Positions 38,415-47,861 of a DNA stretch of 64,000 bases are shown one piece after another. The first letter of the stretch is position 1. Each line of letters starts with the position of its first letter. Origin of the DNA: VRUE01 sp963840565 (GTDB taxonomy: Bacteria > Actinomycetota > Thermoleophilia > Solirubrobacterales > 70-9); contig CAWIZH010000006.1 in NCBI GenBank assembly GCA_963840565.1, forward strand, positions 310,001 to 374,000, written 5' to 3'. The notes beneath the pieces are model-generated. The model was not told the origin of the DNA. It saw nothing but the letters and a program-made list of their open reading frames with translations, and did not search any database. Both the position numbers and the translations under genes were made by a program.

Positions 38415-40718
38415 GTGGTTAGCGCCGGCTCTTACATCCTCAGTGCACTGGCCCTAGTCGGCCGTAGGGCTCTCCCTGGGCTTCACGGCGTTCCGGCTGC
38501 GTCAGAGGCTGATTCCGGCCTGGGAGGGCGCCCCTGCGCGTCTGGTGGAGGCTGTGGCGGGTATCGCCCTGCTGATCTGGCTTGGGGAGATGCTCGGGAC
38601 CGTTCGGGCTCTTCTACGCTGGGACTCTCGTTGCCGCCTCGCTGCTGACTCGCGGTAGCCGTGCAGCCGCCTGGCCGCGGGTCCTGTCGCAGGGAGAGGG
38701 GGGCACTGCGGGCAGTCCACGGGCTGTCCTCGACCCCCCTCCCCCTGACGCCACCCGCCGGAGAGGTGTCTGGGCTGGCGTGGGTCGTGACCGTTGGGGT
38801 CATCGCCCTCGTCTTCGCGCATTGGGGCCTGACGACCAAGGATGCGCTCGACCGAGGGATCTTCAACTTCGACTCGCTCTGGTACCACATGCCCTTCGCG
38901 GCGGACATGGTGCAGAGCCACTCCGTTACCGGGCTGCACTACACCGAGACGGTCTTCACGAACTGGTTCTATCCGCAGAACTCGGAGCTGCTCCATGCGA
39001 CCGGGATCCTGCTCACGCATCGCGACACGCTGTCGTTGTTCCTGAACTTCGGTTTTCTCGCCCTTAGCTTCCTGGCTGCGTGGTGCATCGGCCGGCCCTA
39101 TGGGCGGGGCCATCTGACGGTCGTGGCTGCCGCGATCGTGCTCGAGTGCCACACGCTTGTGGTGCGGGAGCCGGGAGCGGCCAAGAACGACCTTGTAGCT
39201 GCCGCTCTACTCCTCGCCGCTGTGGCCATCCTCGTCAATGCCTGGCGAGTCTCGCGCAGGGTGGCGCTCCGCCGGGGAGGGGGGTCGAGGACAGCCCGTG
39301 GAGCTGCGCCGCAGGCCGGCCCTCCCCCGGGACAGGACCCGCCGGCCCGACCTTCCCTGTCTGGCCCCTTGCCGCCGCGGGACTGGCCACCGGTCTCGCG
39401 GTAGGCACCAAGTCGACCGCCGTCGCGATGGCAGCCGGGCTGACGCTGGCCGTGCTCGTGCTTGCACCGGCCGGGAGGAGGTGGGCGGCTGCCGGCTGGT
39501 GGTTCATCCCTGCCCTGCTCGGCGGCGGCTACTGGTACCTGCGCAACCTGATCGTCGCCGGCAACCCGCTGCCGCAGGCGACGAGCCTGGGGCCGATCTC
39601 GCTGCCTCATCCGGAGCGGCTGCAGGAAGGGCGGCCCGACTTCAGCATCGTCCACTACGCGACCGACACCGGCGTCTGGCGCCACTACTTCGAGCCGGGC
39701 CTGCACCAGGCCTTCGGCGCGCTCTGGCCGTTGGTGATCGCCGCTGCGGTCGCTGGGCGGCCTCCTGGCCCTCTTCCGAGCCAGGGACAGCGTCCTGCGC
39801 TGGATGGGCGCCGTGGCGCTCCTCGGCCTCATCGCCTACCTCTTCACGCCGCTCAGCGCCGCGGGCGCCGAGGGCGCCCCGGTCGGCTTCGGCATCAACA
39901 TCCGCTACGCGATCCCGCCGCTGCTGCTCGGCCTGATGCTGCTGCCGCTCAGTCCTCGGTTCGGCGGGACCGAAGGGGAGCTATCGTCGTCTGGCCGCGC
40001 TGGCGCTGGGAGATGGATCCTGCTCGCGGCTCCTGCTTCGCCGTCCTCGTGATCACCGACCGCTCCGACGCTGCCCTGCGTGACCCGGCCCGGACCTTCG
40101 GCATCCCGCTGGCCATCGTCGCCGTCCTCATCCCAGCCGCGCCTGCTCTTCGCCCGTGCTCGCGCGGCGCTGCGCACGCGGCGTGGTCATCGGCGGCTTC
40201 GCCGCCTTGGCCCTGTATGTGTCCTCGCGATCGGCTACCCGCTCCAGCGCCACTACCTAAACGATCGCTTCGCCTCCGGCTCCGAAGTCCCCGGACTGAA
40301 CCTCGATTCCGCCTACGTCTGGGCCCGCGACAAGAGCGACACGAGCATCGGCCTCGCCGGCACCACCGCCGGCTTCCTCCAGTACGGCTTCTACGGCACC
40401 GACCTCTCCAACCGCGTCATCTACCTAGGCGAAAAGGGCCCCCACGGCGCCTACAACGCGATCCCAACCTGCCAGCCTTCCGCACCGCAGTCAACGCCGC
40501 AGACCTCGACTACCTGGTCACAACGCCCTTCCTCAACTTCATCCACACCGGCAGACCCGATCCCCTCCCCCGAGGCCAGCTGGCTGCGAGGCGACAAAGC
40601 TGCCACCCCAATCAAGCGCGACGGTCCCACCACCATCTGGCGAATCAACGGCAAGCTGGATCCCTCAGCGTGCGGCCCGGCGAACGCCCCCCTGCGCCGA
40701 ATCCCCGACACGCCCTAG
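38415..40718 (+). CDS. Multi-pass membrane protein, GT-C glycosyltransferase-like (many frameshifts)
   Basis: About 765 residues joined from all three frames. Order of segments: SLGFTAFRLRQRLIPAWEGA, AGIALLIWLGEMLG, FGLFYAGTLVAASLLTRGSR, a repeat-derived stretch, VVTVGVIALVFAHWGL, FNFDSLWYHMPFAADMVQSH (an acidic first loop as in GT-C enzymes), about eight more hydrophobic segments (LAAAGLATGLAVGTKSTAVA, AIVAVLIPAAPALLFARA), and a C-terminal soluble domain (LNLDSAYVWARDKSDTSIGL to RRIPDTP). Shifts are seen near 38490, 39390, 39765, 39985, 40150 and 40480. The coding frame crosses both copies of an inverted repeat. It may be an envelope glycosyltransferase; the donor and acceptor are unknown. 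GTG start at 38415. Confidence 0.65.
38680..38744. repeat. Interspersed repeat inside the GT-C-like gene, copy 1
   Basis: 65-base segment whose reverse complement recurs at 39274-39339. The part at 38716-38744 matches 29 of 29 bases; the rest matches with a few gaps. It lies between two groups of membrane segments. Confidence 0.85.
39274..39339. repeat. Interspersed repeat inside the GT-C-like gene, copy 2 (inverted)
   Basis: Inverted partner of copy 1; 39274-39302 is the perfectly conserved 29-base core. It encodes a Pro/Gly-rich loop (GRGVEDSPWSCAAGRPSPG in one frame) between membrane segments. Confidence 0.85.
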
Positions 40719-40831
40719 CGCGGATCTCAGTAGGTCGGAACGTCTTGTACTTTTTGGGCGTCCACCTCGCGGCGCCAGCAGGTGCGTCAGCACCCAAAGA
40801 AGTTAAGTGGAGACCTACTGAGATCCGCGCT
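40717..40831. repeat. Long inverted repeat between convergent stop codons
   Basis: Perfect 20-bp arms (40717-40736 and 40812-40831) beginning inside the stop codon of the GT-C-like gene and ending inside the stop codon of the convergent gene. Beyond the arms the complementarity continues imperfectly (CTTGTACTTTTTGGGCG against CTTAACTTCTTTGGGTG). The whole 115-base element can fold as one long hairpin on either strand; a bidirectional terminator role is likely. Confidence 0.85.
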
Positions 40832-41400
40832 CAGTCGCCAGAGTCGTCGGACTCGCGCCTCAGGCTCAGGAGCCCCAGGCCGCCGAATCACGATCTGGTC
40901 GGCGTCGATCCGAACCGTGACCTCGCGCTTGCCAGCCCAATGCTCGGCATAGACGGGGTTGTCCTTAACCGCCGGGATCGAGCCAGAGCCCGTAGCCGTC
41001 GGTCTCGCCGTGATCGAAGGTCGCCTCAAGATCTTTGCGACGGCCGCGTCCACCGCGGCGGCCGCGACGGCGACGCCGTTTCGGCCGGTCGCCACCCCCT
41101 CGCCCGGAGCGCTCCTTCTTCTCGCCGTCCTCGTCCTCGTCGGAGTCGGACTCCTCGTCCTCCTCCTCTTCGGGTTCCTCGGCGGCAGCGGCCTCGATCT
41201 CGGCCTCGATCTCGTCGCGGAGATCGAGTTCGCCGCCGCGCGGAGTCCTCCTCGTCGGGGGTGAAGCCGTGCTGTTTGCGGAACTCGCGCAGCTCGGAGG
41301 TGCTGACTTCAAGCTGGTGGGCGATCCAGGCGTCCGTGCGGCCCTGGCGGACCCAGGCGCGGATCTGATTGAGCTGCGGCTTCAGCGAGCGTCGTGCCAT
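40831..41400 (-). CDS. Hypothetical protein with HTH, acidic and basic blocks (two frameshifts)
   Basis: About 189 residues in three segments. Residues 1-50 look like a helix-turn-helix: RAWVRQGRTDAWIAHQLEVS then TSELREFRKQHGF. Next comes an acidic run (EIEAEIEAAAAEEPEEEEDE and DSDEDEDGEKKE), then a basic run (RPKRRRRRGRRGGRGRRKDL), and a folded C-terminus (DNPVYAEHWAGKREVTVRI then DADQIVIRRPGAPEPEA). Shifts near 41240 and 40980, perhaps one more near 40860. Family not recognised; the charge layout suggests nucleic-acid or ribosome binding. A TAGACT box stands nine bases before the ATG. Confidence 0.6.
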
Positions 41401-41409
41401 CGGCGCGCG

Positions 41410-41415
41410 AGTCTA
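41410..41415 (-). promoter_or_regulatory. -10 box of the HTH/acidic-basic gene
   Basis: TAGACT on the minus strand, nine bases before the ATG at 41400. Confidence 0.4.
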
Positions 41416-41444
41416 TTCAACCGGGGCGGTGGCACGCAGGGCCA

Positions 41445-41684
41445 CTACGCCATCAGGAACGCGAGCGCCTCGAACATCGATACGACGACGACGACGACGG
41501 TGACGGTCAGGCAGACGGCGAGGACGCTGAAGCGCACCTTGCTCTCCTGCTCGACCCGGGTGATCCGGCGCGCCCGCGAGCGGTTTGCCGCACGGCGGCG
41601 CAGCTGCTCGCGGCGGCGGCGCTCCAAACTGGTCTCCTGCTCGAAGGCCGTCTCGAACTGGGAGATGCTTTGTCGCATTCGCAT
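41445..41684 (-). CDS. Small tail-anchored membrane protein
   Basis: A 79-residue protein: a charged helical N-terminus (QFETAFEQETSLERRRREQL, RRRAANRSRARRITRV) and one C-terminal membrane segment (VRFSVLAVCLTVTVVVVVVS then MFEALAFLMA). The valine run comes from a GAC/GTC trinucleotide repeat. No known family; it lies between a nuclease gene and the HTH/acidic-basic gene on the same strand. Confidence 0.6.
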   Translation of the reverse strand: MRMRQSISQFETAFEQETSLERRRREQLRRRAANRSRARRITRVEQESKVRFSVLAVCLTVTVVVVVVSMFEALAFLMA

Positions 41685-41687
41685 AGA

Positions 41688-42306
41688 TCAGGGTGGCCCG
41701 GGGGCCGCGGGGGACCGTAGCAAAGGCGAACGAGCGCTTGCAGGGGAAGGAAATGTGCGATCGGTCACGACAGCCGTGCAGGGTAGGGCGGGCAGGCCCC
41801 CCAGAGCCCCCGGCCGGCCCGTCGCTGCGCGCAGCTCCAGCCCCCGAAACAGCGGCGCGAAGCGGTCGTTGGGCGGGATCGTCAGCGAGCGGGCGAGGCC
41901 GCGGCGGACCAGCATCGCGTTGACGAAACGGCCGGCCCAGGTAGACGTAGGCGAGCAGCCTGCCGTAGACATCGCGCCGCTCGACGCCGAAGACGAGGCG
42001 CACCCGCCGCCGCTCGACCAGGCCGTGGTTGAAGGCCGAGGCGCGCGGCCCGAAGCACTGCACCGGCGTGTCGGGCTTGACCGTCTCCGGCGTGTCGACG
42101 CCGATGTAGCGCACGTCCTCGAGCCGGCCGCCGATCCGCGCTTCGATCGTGTCGCCGTCGACGACGCGGGCGACGAAGGCCCCGGCGCCTCGCCGGCCCC
42201 TCGTCTCGCTCTCGCCGCCTTCCCAGGGCCGCAGGATCAGCAGCGCGGCGATCAGCAGCAGCACCAGGCTGCCGAGCTGACCGCGACTGCACAGATCTCG
42301 TCCCAC
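41688..42306 (-). CDS. Thermonuclease (SNase)-family nuclease, exported or membrane-anchored (one frameshift)
   Basis: About 205 residues. An N-terminal hydrophobic segment (LGSLVLLLIAALLILRPW) is a signal anchor. The SNase-like OB fold follows: FVARVVDGDTIEARIGG, VRYIGVDTPETVKPDTP, RRVRLVFGVERRDVYGRLLA; D of DGD, D of VDTPE, R/E pairs of the active site are present. After a shift near 41935 it continues NAMLVRRGLARSLTIPPNDR. Staphylococcal-type nucleases cut DNA and RNA with calcium. The very C-terminus is uncertain because of the indel. Confidence 0.8.
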
Positions 42307-42346
42307 CCCCGCTTAAGTCGCGGGCCGTGCGTTCTCTCCCCCTGCG

Positions 42347-43267
42347 CTAGGGGATGCGGCGCACGTTGGAGAGCAGCGTCTCCTTGATCTGGGCGATGAT
42401 CTCCAGCGCCTCGTTCCACTCGCGCTGCCAGACGTTGCGGCCGAAGATCACGCCCGAGCCGCCCGCCTGCATGATCTCGCGGGTGTGGCCGAGCACCGTC
42501 TCGTCATCGACCTTGGAGCCGCCCGAGAGCACGACCAGCGAGCGGCCGGCGGACTCGACGCACTGGCGGATCGCCTCGGCCTCGTCGACCTGCATCTCGT
42601 TGTAGGGGGCCGGGGCGTCCTTGTCCTTGTCCGGGTTGATCTTCGGCATGTTGAGCTTGACCACGTCGGCGCCCATCTCCATCGCCATCCGCGCCGCGTA
42701 GTCGATCGCGTAGAAGGAGTTGGCGCTGCCCTTGGCGTCGACCGCTTCGCCGCGCGGGTAGGACCAGACGATCAGCGGCATGCCGAAGCGGTCGCAGTCC
42801 TGGCGCACCTGGCGCAGCTGGGCGAGGTCCTCGTCCTGGCGCGGCGAGCCGACGTAGAGCGTGTAGCCGACCGCGTCGGCGCCGAGCCGCACCGCGTCCT
42901 CGACGCTGGCGTTGCAGGACGAGAAGGCCGTGGCGGAGGAGGGGATGTCGGTCTTGCCGTTGACCTTGAGGATCAGCGGCACCTGGCCGGCGTAGTCGGG
43001 GTAGTACTTGGTCGCCATGCCGATCTGGCAGGCGAGGGCCGAGTAACCGGCCTCGGCGGCGAGCCGGAACTGGTAGTCGGGGTCCTTCGACGCCGGGTTG
43101 GGGAAGAAGTCACGCGGGCCGTGCTCGATGCCCTGGTCGATCGGCAGCAGCATCAGGGTGCCGTTGCCGGGGCCGAACTCGAAGAGCAGGCGGCGCAGGC
43201 GGGCTCGTTTGCCGGGGGCAAGGGTCGCCAGCAGCGATTTCTGCTCGGTCAGGCTCTTCAACTCCAC
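42347..43267 (-). CDS. fbaB: Class I fructose-bisphosphate aldolase, archaeal/DhnA type
   Basis: Cleaves fructose 1,6-bisphosphate through a Schiff base. The 306-residue protein has LMLLPIDQGIEHGPRDFFPN, VPLILKVNGKTDI, VGYTLYVGSPRQDED, MPLIVWSYPRGEAV, GADVVKLNMPKINPD with the Schiff-base lysine, and LVVLSGGSKVDDE with GGSGVIFGRNVWQR for phosphate binding. GTG at 43267 is chosen because AGGAGG lies seven to twelve bases upstream; the ATG at 43309 would place that site inside the gene. Glycolytic or gluconeogenic role. Confidence 0.92.
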   Translation of the reverse strand: MELKSLTEQKSLLATLAPGKRARLRRLLFEFGPGNGTLMLLPIDQGIEHGPRDFFPNPASKDPDYQFRLAAEAGYSALACQIGMATKYYPDYAGQVPLILKVNGKTDIPSSATAFSSCNASVEDAVRLGADAVGYTLYVGSPRQDEDLAQLRQVRQDCDRFGMPLIVWSYPRGEAVDAKGSANSFYAIDYAARMAMEMGADVVKLNMPKINPDKDKDAPAPYNEMQVDEAEAIRQCVESAGRSLVVLSGGSKVDDETVLGHTREIMQAGGSGVIFGRNVWQREWNEALEIIAQIKETLLSNVRRIP

Positions 43268-43344
43268 GCTGTTTCCTCCTCGAAGATGGGTGTTACCGGA
43301 GTATGCCATCGGCAGCGGGCTGCGAGAGCTTGACGGCGGGGGGT

Positions 43345-43350
43345 TATCCT
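43345..43350 (+). promoter_or_regulatory. -10 box of the rhomboid-like gene
   Basis: TATCCT, nine bases before the ATG at 43360. Confidence 0.45.
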
Positions 43351-43359
43351 CGGTTGACC

Positions 43360-44125
43360 ATGAGCGAGACTGAGCTCAGCGTCATCTGCAAGAACTGCGG
43401 CTCGGAGGTCAGTCCCTACGTAACCGAGTGCCCGTACTGCGGCGCCCGCCTGCGCAAGCGCGCGCCGAAGCTGGAACGCCGCGGCGACGGGCTCGAGGCG
43501 AAGCCGCGCCGCCGCGCCCGGCCGAAATTCCTCCGCGCCGCGCCAGCGCGAATCGGCCCGCCCCTTCCGTCCCTACGCGACGATCGCGGTGATCCTCGGC
43601 TCGGCGGTGCTGCTGCTCGTGCAGAAGGCGACCGGCGATGCGCTCAGCACCTTCGGCGGCCTCGTCGTGCCGCTCGAAGACCAGTGGTGGCGCTTCCTCA
43701 CCGCCCCCTTTGCCTACGTCGACGTCGGCTACCTCTTCGTCGTCGCGGTCGGGCTGGCGATCTTCGGGGTCGCGCTCGAGCGCCGTCTCGGCAACATCGC
43801 GACCGCGGTGCTGCTGCTCGCCTGCGGCTCGCTGGGGATGCTCGTCGCCAGCGGCATCGCCCACGCCGGGGGCGACATCGTCGTGATCGCCGGCGGCAAC
43901 GGGATGGCGCTCGGCGCGGTCGCCGCCTGGTTCGCGATCCGCCGCGCCGAGGCCCACGGCGCGATCGACGACGACTACGACGTGATCGGCGTCATCGTCG
44001 CCGCGGCCGTGCTGCTTGCCCTGCCGCTCTTCGAATCGACGGCCGATCCCTTCGCCGGCCTGATCGGCGGCGCCGTCGGCGGCCTGGCCGGCCTCGCCGC
44101 TTCGGCCTTGCGCGACTCTCACTAG
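43360..44125 (+). CDS. Zinc ribbon plus rhomboid-fold membrane protein, probably inactive as protease (one frameshift)
   Basis: About 254 residues. Residues 1-33 are a zinc ribbon (VICKNCGSEVSPYVTECPYC). After a basic linker, and a shift near 43550, comes a six-helix rhomboid-like domain: WWRFLTAPFAYVDVGYLFVV, FGVALERRLGN, VIAGGNGMALGAVAAWFAI and PFAGLIGGAVGGLAGLAASA. In active rhomboids the nucleophile is the serine of G-x-S-G and the base is a histidine in the last helix (A-H-x-x-G). Here the first reads GGNG and the second AGLIG, so both catalytic residues appear missing. It may act as a pseudoprotease or scaffold. Confidence 0.75.
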
Positions 44126-44128
44126 TCT
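44123..44128 (+). promoter_or_regulatory. -10 box of the 44138 gene
   Basis: TAGTCT overlapping the stop of the rhomboid-like gene, nine bases before the GTG at 44138. Confidence 0.4.
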
Positions 44129-44137
44129 CAGCTTTCG

Positions 44138-44476
44138 GTGGCTAGGCCGACGTACCGCGACGAGCAGCTCGAGGCCGCGATCGAGCGGCTGATCGATGCC
44201 GAGCGCTTCGCCGAGGCGGAGCGGATCGTCGCCCGCGCCGCGCCGCAGCTGCAGAAGGTGCTTGCCGCGGCGCTCGCCGAGGGTGGCTGGTTCGGCGAGT
44301 CGCACGAGGCCGAGGCGCTGAAGGCGGCGACCGCGCCCGATCCCGACGAGCGGGTCGCCGCGGTGCGTTCGCTGCTCGCCGAGGAGGCGAGGATGGGAAT
44401 GATGGTTGGAGTTGCCGTCGGCTGGGCACTTCATGGGGAGTTGACCGAGACCAACGATGCGGAAGGAGAGGGCTGA
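44138..44476 (+). CDS. Hypothetical helical protein
   Basis: A 112-residue, mainly helical protein starting MARPTYRDEQLEAAIERLID and containing ERFAEAERIVARAAPQLQKV, a tandem-helix pattern. The C-terminal part MGMMVGVAVGWALHGELTE is more hydrophobic. No family recognised. Its stop is three bases before the UPF0173 gene, so the two are probably cotranscribed. Confidence 0.65.
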   Translation: MARPTYRDEQLEAAIERLIDAERFAEAERIVARAAPQLQKVLAAALAEGGWFGESHEAEALKAATAPDPDERVAAVRSLLAEEARMGMMVGVAVGWALHGELTETNDAEGEG

Positions 44477-44479
44477 GCG

Positions 44480-45197
44480 ATGGAGATCCAATTTCACGGG
44501 CACTCGTGTTTTGAACTGATCGAGGGCGAGACCAGGGTCCTGGTCGATCCGTTCCTCAAGCCCAACAACCCGGCTGCGGTTATCAGCGGCGAGGAAGTCG
44601 ACCCGACCCACATCGCGATCAGCCACGGCCACGTCGACCACATGGCCGATGCGGTCGGCGTCGCGACCCGCACCGGTGCCGAGTGCGTGGCGATCGTCGA
44701 GATCGCCAACTGGCTCGAAGAGCAGGGCGTCGAGAAGGTCTACGACCCCAACCTCGGTGGGACCGTGCGCTTCGACTGGGGCTGGATCAAGCTCGTGCCC
44801 GCCTGGCACACGAGCACGATCGCCGGCTCCGCCGAGGCGCCCTTCAGCCCGACCTCGGGCACCGTCACCGGCACCCCAGCGGGCCTGCTGATCAACCTCG
44901 GCGGGGTGACCGTCTACCACGCCGGCGACACCTGCCTCTTCGGCGACATGAAGCTGATCGCCGAACGCAACCCGGTCGACGTCGCCCTGCTGCCGATCGG
45001 TGGTCACTACACGATGGATCGTCACGACGGCGTGGTTGCGGCGCGAGTTCGTCGGCGCCGGCACCGTGATCCCGATGCATTTCGACACCTTCCCGCCAGT
45101 TGAGACCGACTCCGCCGCGTTCAAGTCCGAGGTGGAGGAGAAGACCTCCTCGAGCGTGGTCGTGCTCGCGCCCGGCGAGTCGCATTCGACTGGCTGA
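44480..45197 (+). CDS. UPF0173 metal-dependent hydrolase, metallo-beta-lactamase fold (one frameshift)
   Basis: About 238 residues. MEIQFHGHSCFELIEGETRV, LVDPFL, the metal motif ISHGHVDHMADAVG (H-x-H-x-D-H), VPAWHTST, VYHAGDTCLFGDMKLIAERN and, after a shift near 45035, VIPMHFDTFPPVETD. These match the UlaG-like/UPF0173 family of phosphodiesterase- or lactonase-like enzymes with unknown substrates. ATG at 44480 has GGAGAG upstream. Confidence 0.9.
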
Positions 45198-45256
45198 GCA
45201 GCCAGCCCGCTGCTAGTCTCGCTCGAACCGCGCAGCCGAGCCGAGGAGAGCAGCGA

Positions 45257-46184
45257 ATGGGAACCAGAGAGGCATCCGGGACCGAGACACGGACCGAGCG
45301 GGCCGACTTCCAGGCCACTGCCGATCCGGCGCTGAACGAGGCGGCCGACCGCACCGCCGACATCAAGCTGCTCACCTACGAGGAGCTCTATCTGCTCTGG
45401 GAGCGCCAGCAGTGGCAGACCCAGGAGCTCGACTTCAGCCGCGACCGCGAAGACTGGAACGAGCGCTTCAGCGAGGAGGAGCGCTTCCAGCGGATGTACG
45501 GGCTCTCCTCGTTCTTCATCGGCGAGCAGAAGGTGGCGGAGGAGCTGGGCCCGATCATGCGCGCGGCGCCGACCGAGGACCAGCGGATCTTCCTCTGCAC
45601 CCAGATCGCCGACGAGGCGCGCCACGTGCGCTTCTTCGAGCGCTTCTATCGCGAGGTCGGGGTGCTGGAGTCCGACGAGCTCTCGCAGATGCTGGTCCAG
45701 ACCTCCGAGCACCTCAACGAGAACTTCGGCGCGCCTCTTCGACGAGATGCTGAAACAGCGGACCGACCGGCTCTCGGCCGAGCCGGAGGACACCGAGGCG
45801 CTGGTCGAGGCGGTGACGATCTACCACATGGTGATCGAGGGAATGCTTGCCCTCACCGGGCAGCACTTCATCATGGACTACAACGAACGCGAAGGGACCC
45901 TGCCGGCCTTCGTCGAGGGCTTCCAGAACGTCGCTCGCGACGAGCACCGCCACGTCGCTTTCGGCTCGGTCTTCCTGCGCGAGAAGGCGCGTGAGGACGA
46001 TCGCTACAAGCGGGCGATCCAGCGCACGCTCGAGGAGTCACTGCCGGTGGCCGACGGAGTGCTCTCACCGCCCTGGGCGCCGCAAGGCGACGACTGGGAA
46101 CTGTTCGGCTACTCGCTTGCCGACACGCGCAAATTCGCCGGTACCTGCCTGATGCGCCGCCTCAAGGTAATCGGCCTCCAGTAG
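45257..46184 (+). CDS. R2-like ligand-binding oxidase (R2lox)-type ferritin-like protein (one frameshift)
   Basis: About 308 residues, four-helix-bundle di-metal protein related to the ribonucleotide reductase R2 subunit. Metal ligands: E of FIGEQKVAEELG, E and H of IADEARHVRFFERFYR, E of VIEGMLALTGQHF, and E and H of ARDEHRHVAFGSVFL. The short C-terminus and the sequence LTGQHFIMDYNER resemble R2lox, a Mn/Fe oxidase known from actinobacteria, rather than a true R2 (no R1 gene nearby). Shift near 45730. ATG with GAGGAG upstream. Its physiological substrate is unknown. Confidence 0.8.
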
Positions 46185-46223
46185 GAGGCCGAGCGAAGCG
46201 CTGCGAGATTCGGGGCGGGGAGC

Positions 46224-47745
46224 CTAGCCTTCGGCTGCCGCTGAGCCTTCGGGAGCGCCCGAGACCGGCGGGGCTTCTTCGGGCGCGGCGAGCGCTTTCA
46301 GCTGGTGGAGCCGAGGGCGGCGGAGCGCTTTCAGCCGGCGGCGCGGGGGGCGCCGCTGGGGCAGCTTCGCCGCCGACCGTCGACGACTACCGTGCCGCCT
46401 GCCGCCGGCGCGCCGGCGGATGCCGGTGGAGGGGGCAGCGCCTTCAAGGCCTGGCGGACTGCGGCGTCGCTTCAGCGTCTTCTGTGCTGCCGGCCGCTTC
46501 GGTGCCACCGGTCGTCGGATCCGTTGCCGCGCTTTCAAGCGGCTCGGCAGGAGGCGTCGCTTCGGCGTCGACCGGAGCGGGTTCGGCGGTGACTTCGATC
46601 GGTGTGGCCGGCGAGTGGGTGCGAGTCGGAGCAACCTTCACGTTTTGGGCGGGTGCCAGGGCCACCGGGGGGGCGCTGTGAACGCGGGAAATCGTGGCAG
46701 CACCGCTATTGACCGGCGGCGCTTCGGTTTGCTGCTTGACCTCGACCGCCCCGGCCGTGAGCACGGCCGCGGTGACGACTCCGGCCACGGCCTTGGTGCC
46801 GATCGCACCGCCGACCGCGCCAAGCCCGCCCGCCGCGCCACTGGAGCTGAGCGCAGCTCCGACGCCGCCGACAGCGCCGGCTCCGGTGGCGCCAGCGCCC
46901 GTTGCGGTCGCGGCGCCACCGGTACCTGCACCTCCCAGGCCAAGCTTGGACAAGATGAAGCCCTTGAGAGCCAGCAATGCCCCGCCGGGAACCAGCGCCG
47001 CGAGCACCTTGTCGTTGGAGCGCAGTTGGGAGCGGAAGTCGGCGCACTCCTCGCAGTCGCGGACGTGGCGGCGGACCGGGCCGGAGAGCTTGCGCAGCCC
47101 CTCGGCTGCCTCGGCGAGGTCGATCCGCACCTCACCGCAGGTCAGCTGGCGCGCCTGGCTCGCCTCGGCGAGCGAGATCCGCGCCCGCACCAGCAGCGAC
47201 TTGACCGAGGGCACGCTGGTCTCCATCGCCTGGGCGATCTCCTCGTAGGACATCGCGTCCATCTCGCGCAGCAGCAGCGCCGAGCGCTGGGTCTCGGGCA
47301 GCTTGCTGACGTCGGTGAGCAGCTGGCGGAACTCCTCGCGGTTGTGGACCTTCTCCGCCGTCGAGGCCGCCTCGACCGTCGGCACCATGTCCATCGATTC
47401 CTGGGCGTCGGCGGTCGGTTTGCGCAGGTGGTTGAGGCAGCGGTTGCGGGCGATCCGGTAGAGCCACGGGCGCAGGTTGATCTCGCGCTCGTCGGCCAGC
47501 ATCGCCCGGTAGGCGTTGACGAAGACCTCCTGCAGGACGTCCTCGGCGTCCTCGGTGGAGCCGAGCATCTGGCGGCAGAAGCCGAGCAGGCGGCCCTGGT
47601 AGCGGTCGACGATCGCCTCGAAGGCGCCGGGGTTGCCGGCGCGGGCCATCGCGATCAGGTGTTCGTCACCCTGAAGCTTGAGCAGCGGCGAGCGCCGGGC
47701 TAGAAGTCCGCGGCGACTGGCGTGAGTGAGAGCTGAAGCCTCCAA
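46224..47745 (-). CDS. ECF-type sigma factor fused to zinc-finger and transmembrane anti-sigma-like tail (C-terminal frameshifts)
   Basis: About 506 residues. Sigma region 2: ARAGNPGAFEAIVDRYQGRL and DAEDVLQEVFVNAYRAML (about 33-85). Sigma region 4: SYEEIAQAMETSVPSVKSLL then VRARISLAEA (about 165-195). A zinc-binding anti-sigma motif follows, HVRDCEECADF (H-x3-C-x2-C, with CGEVR before it), then a Gly/Ala-rich linker, a hydrophobic segment TKAVAGVVTAAVLTAGAVEV, and a long Pro/Ala/Glu tail. The tail changes frame near 46440, 46300 and 46280. Fusing sigma and anti-sigma in one chain would tether the factor to the membrane. Target promoters unknown. Confidence 0.82.
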
Positions 47746-47861
47746 GCGAATCCTCCGATGACCAGGGAAGGCGTTTGTCTTCTAGCTCAAGAGACACCGT
47801 AGCACCGGGGTAGTTGCGGTACCTCGGCATTTTTTAGTGCGATTTTATGAATGCAAAGTAG

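Noticed and set aside
46305..47703. Plus-strand frames opposite the fused sigma factor
   Set aside because: Antisense shadows; the minus strand encodes recognisable sigma regions 2 and 4.
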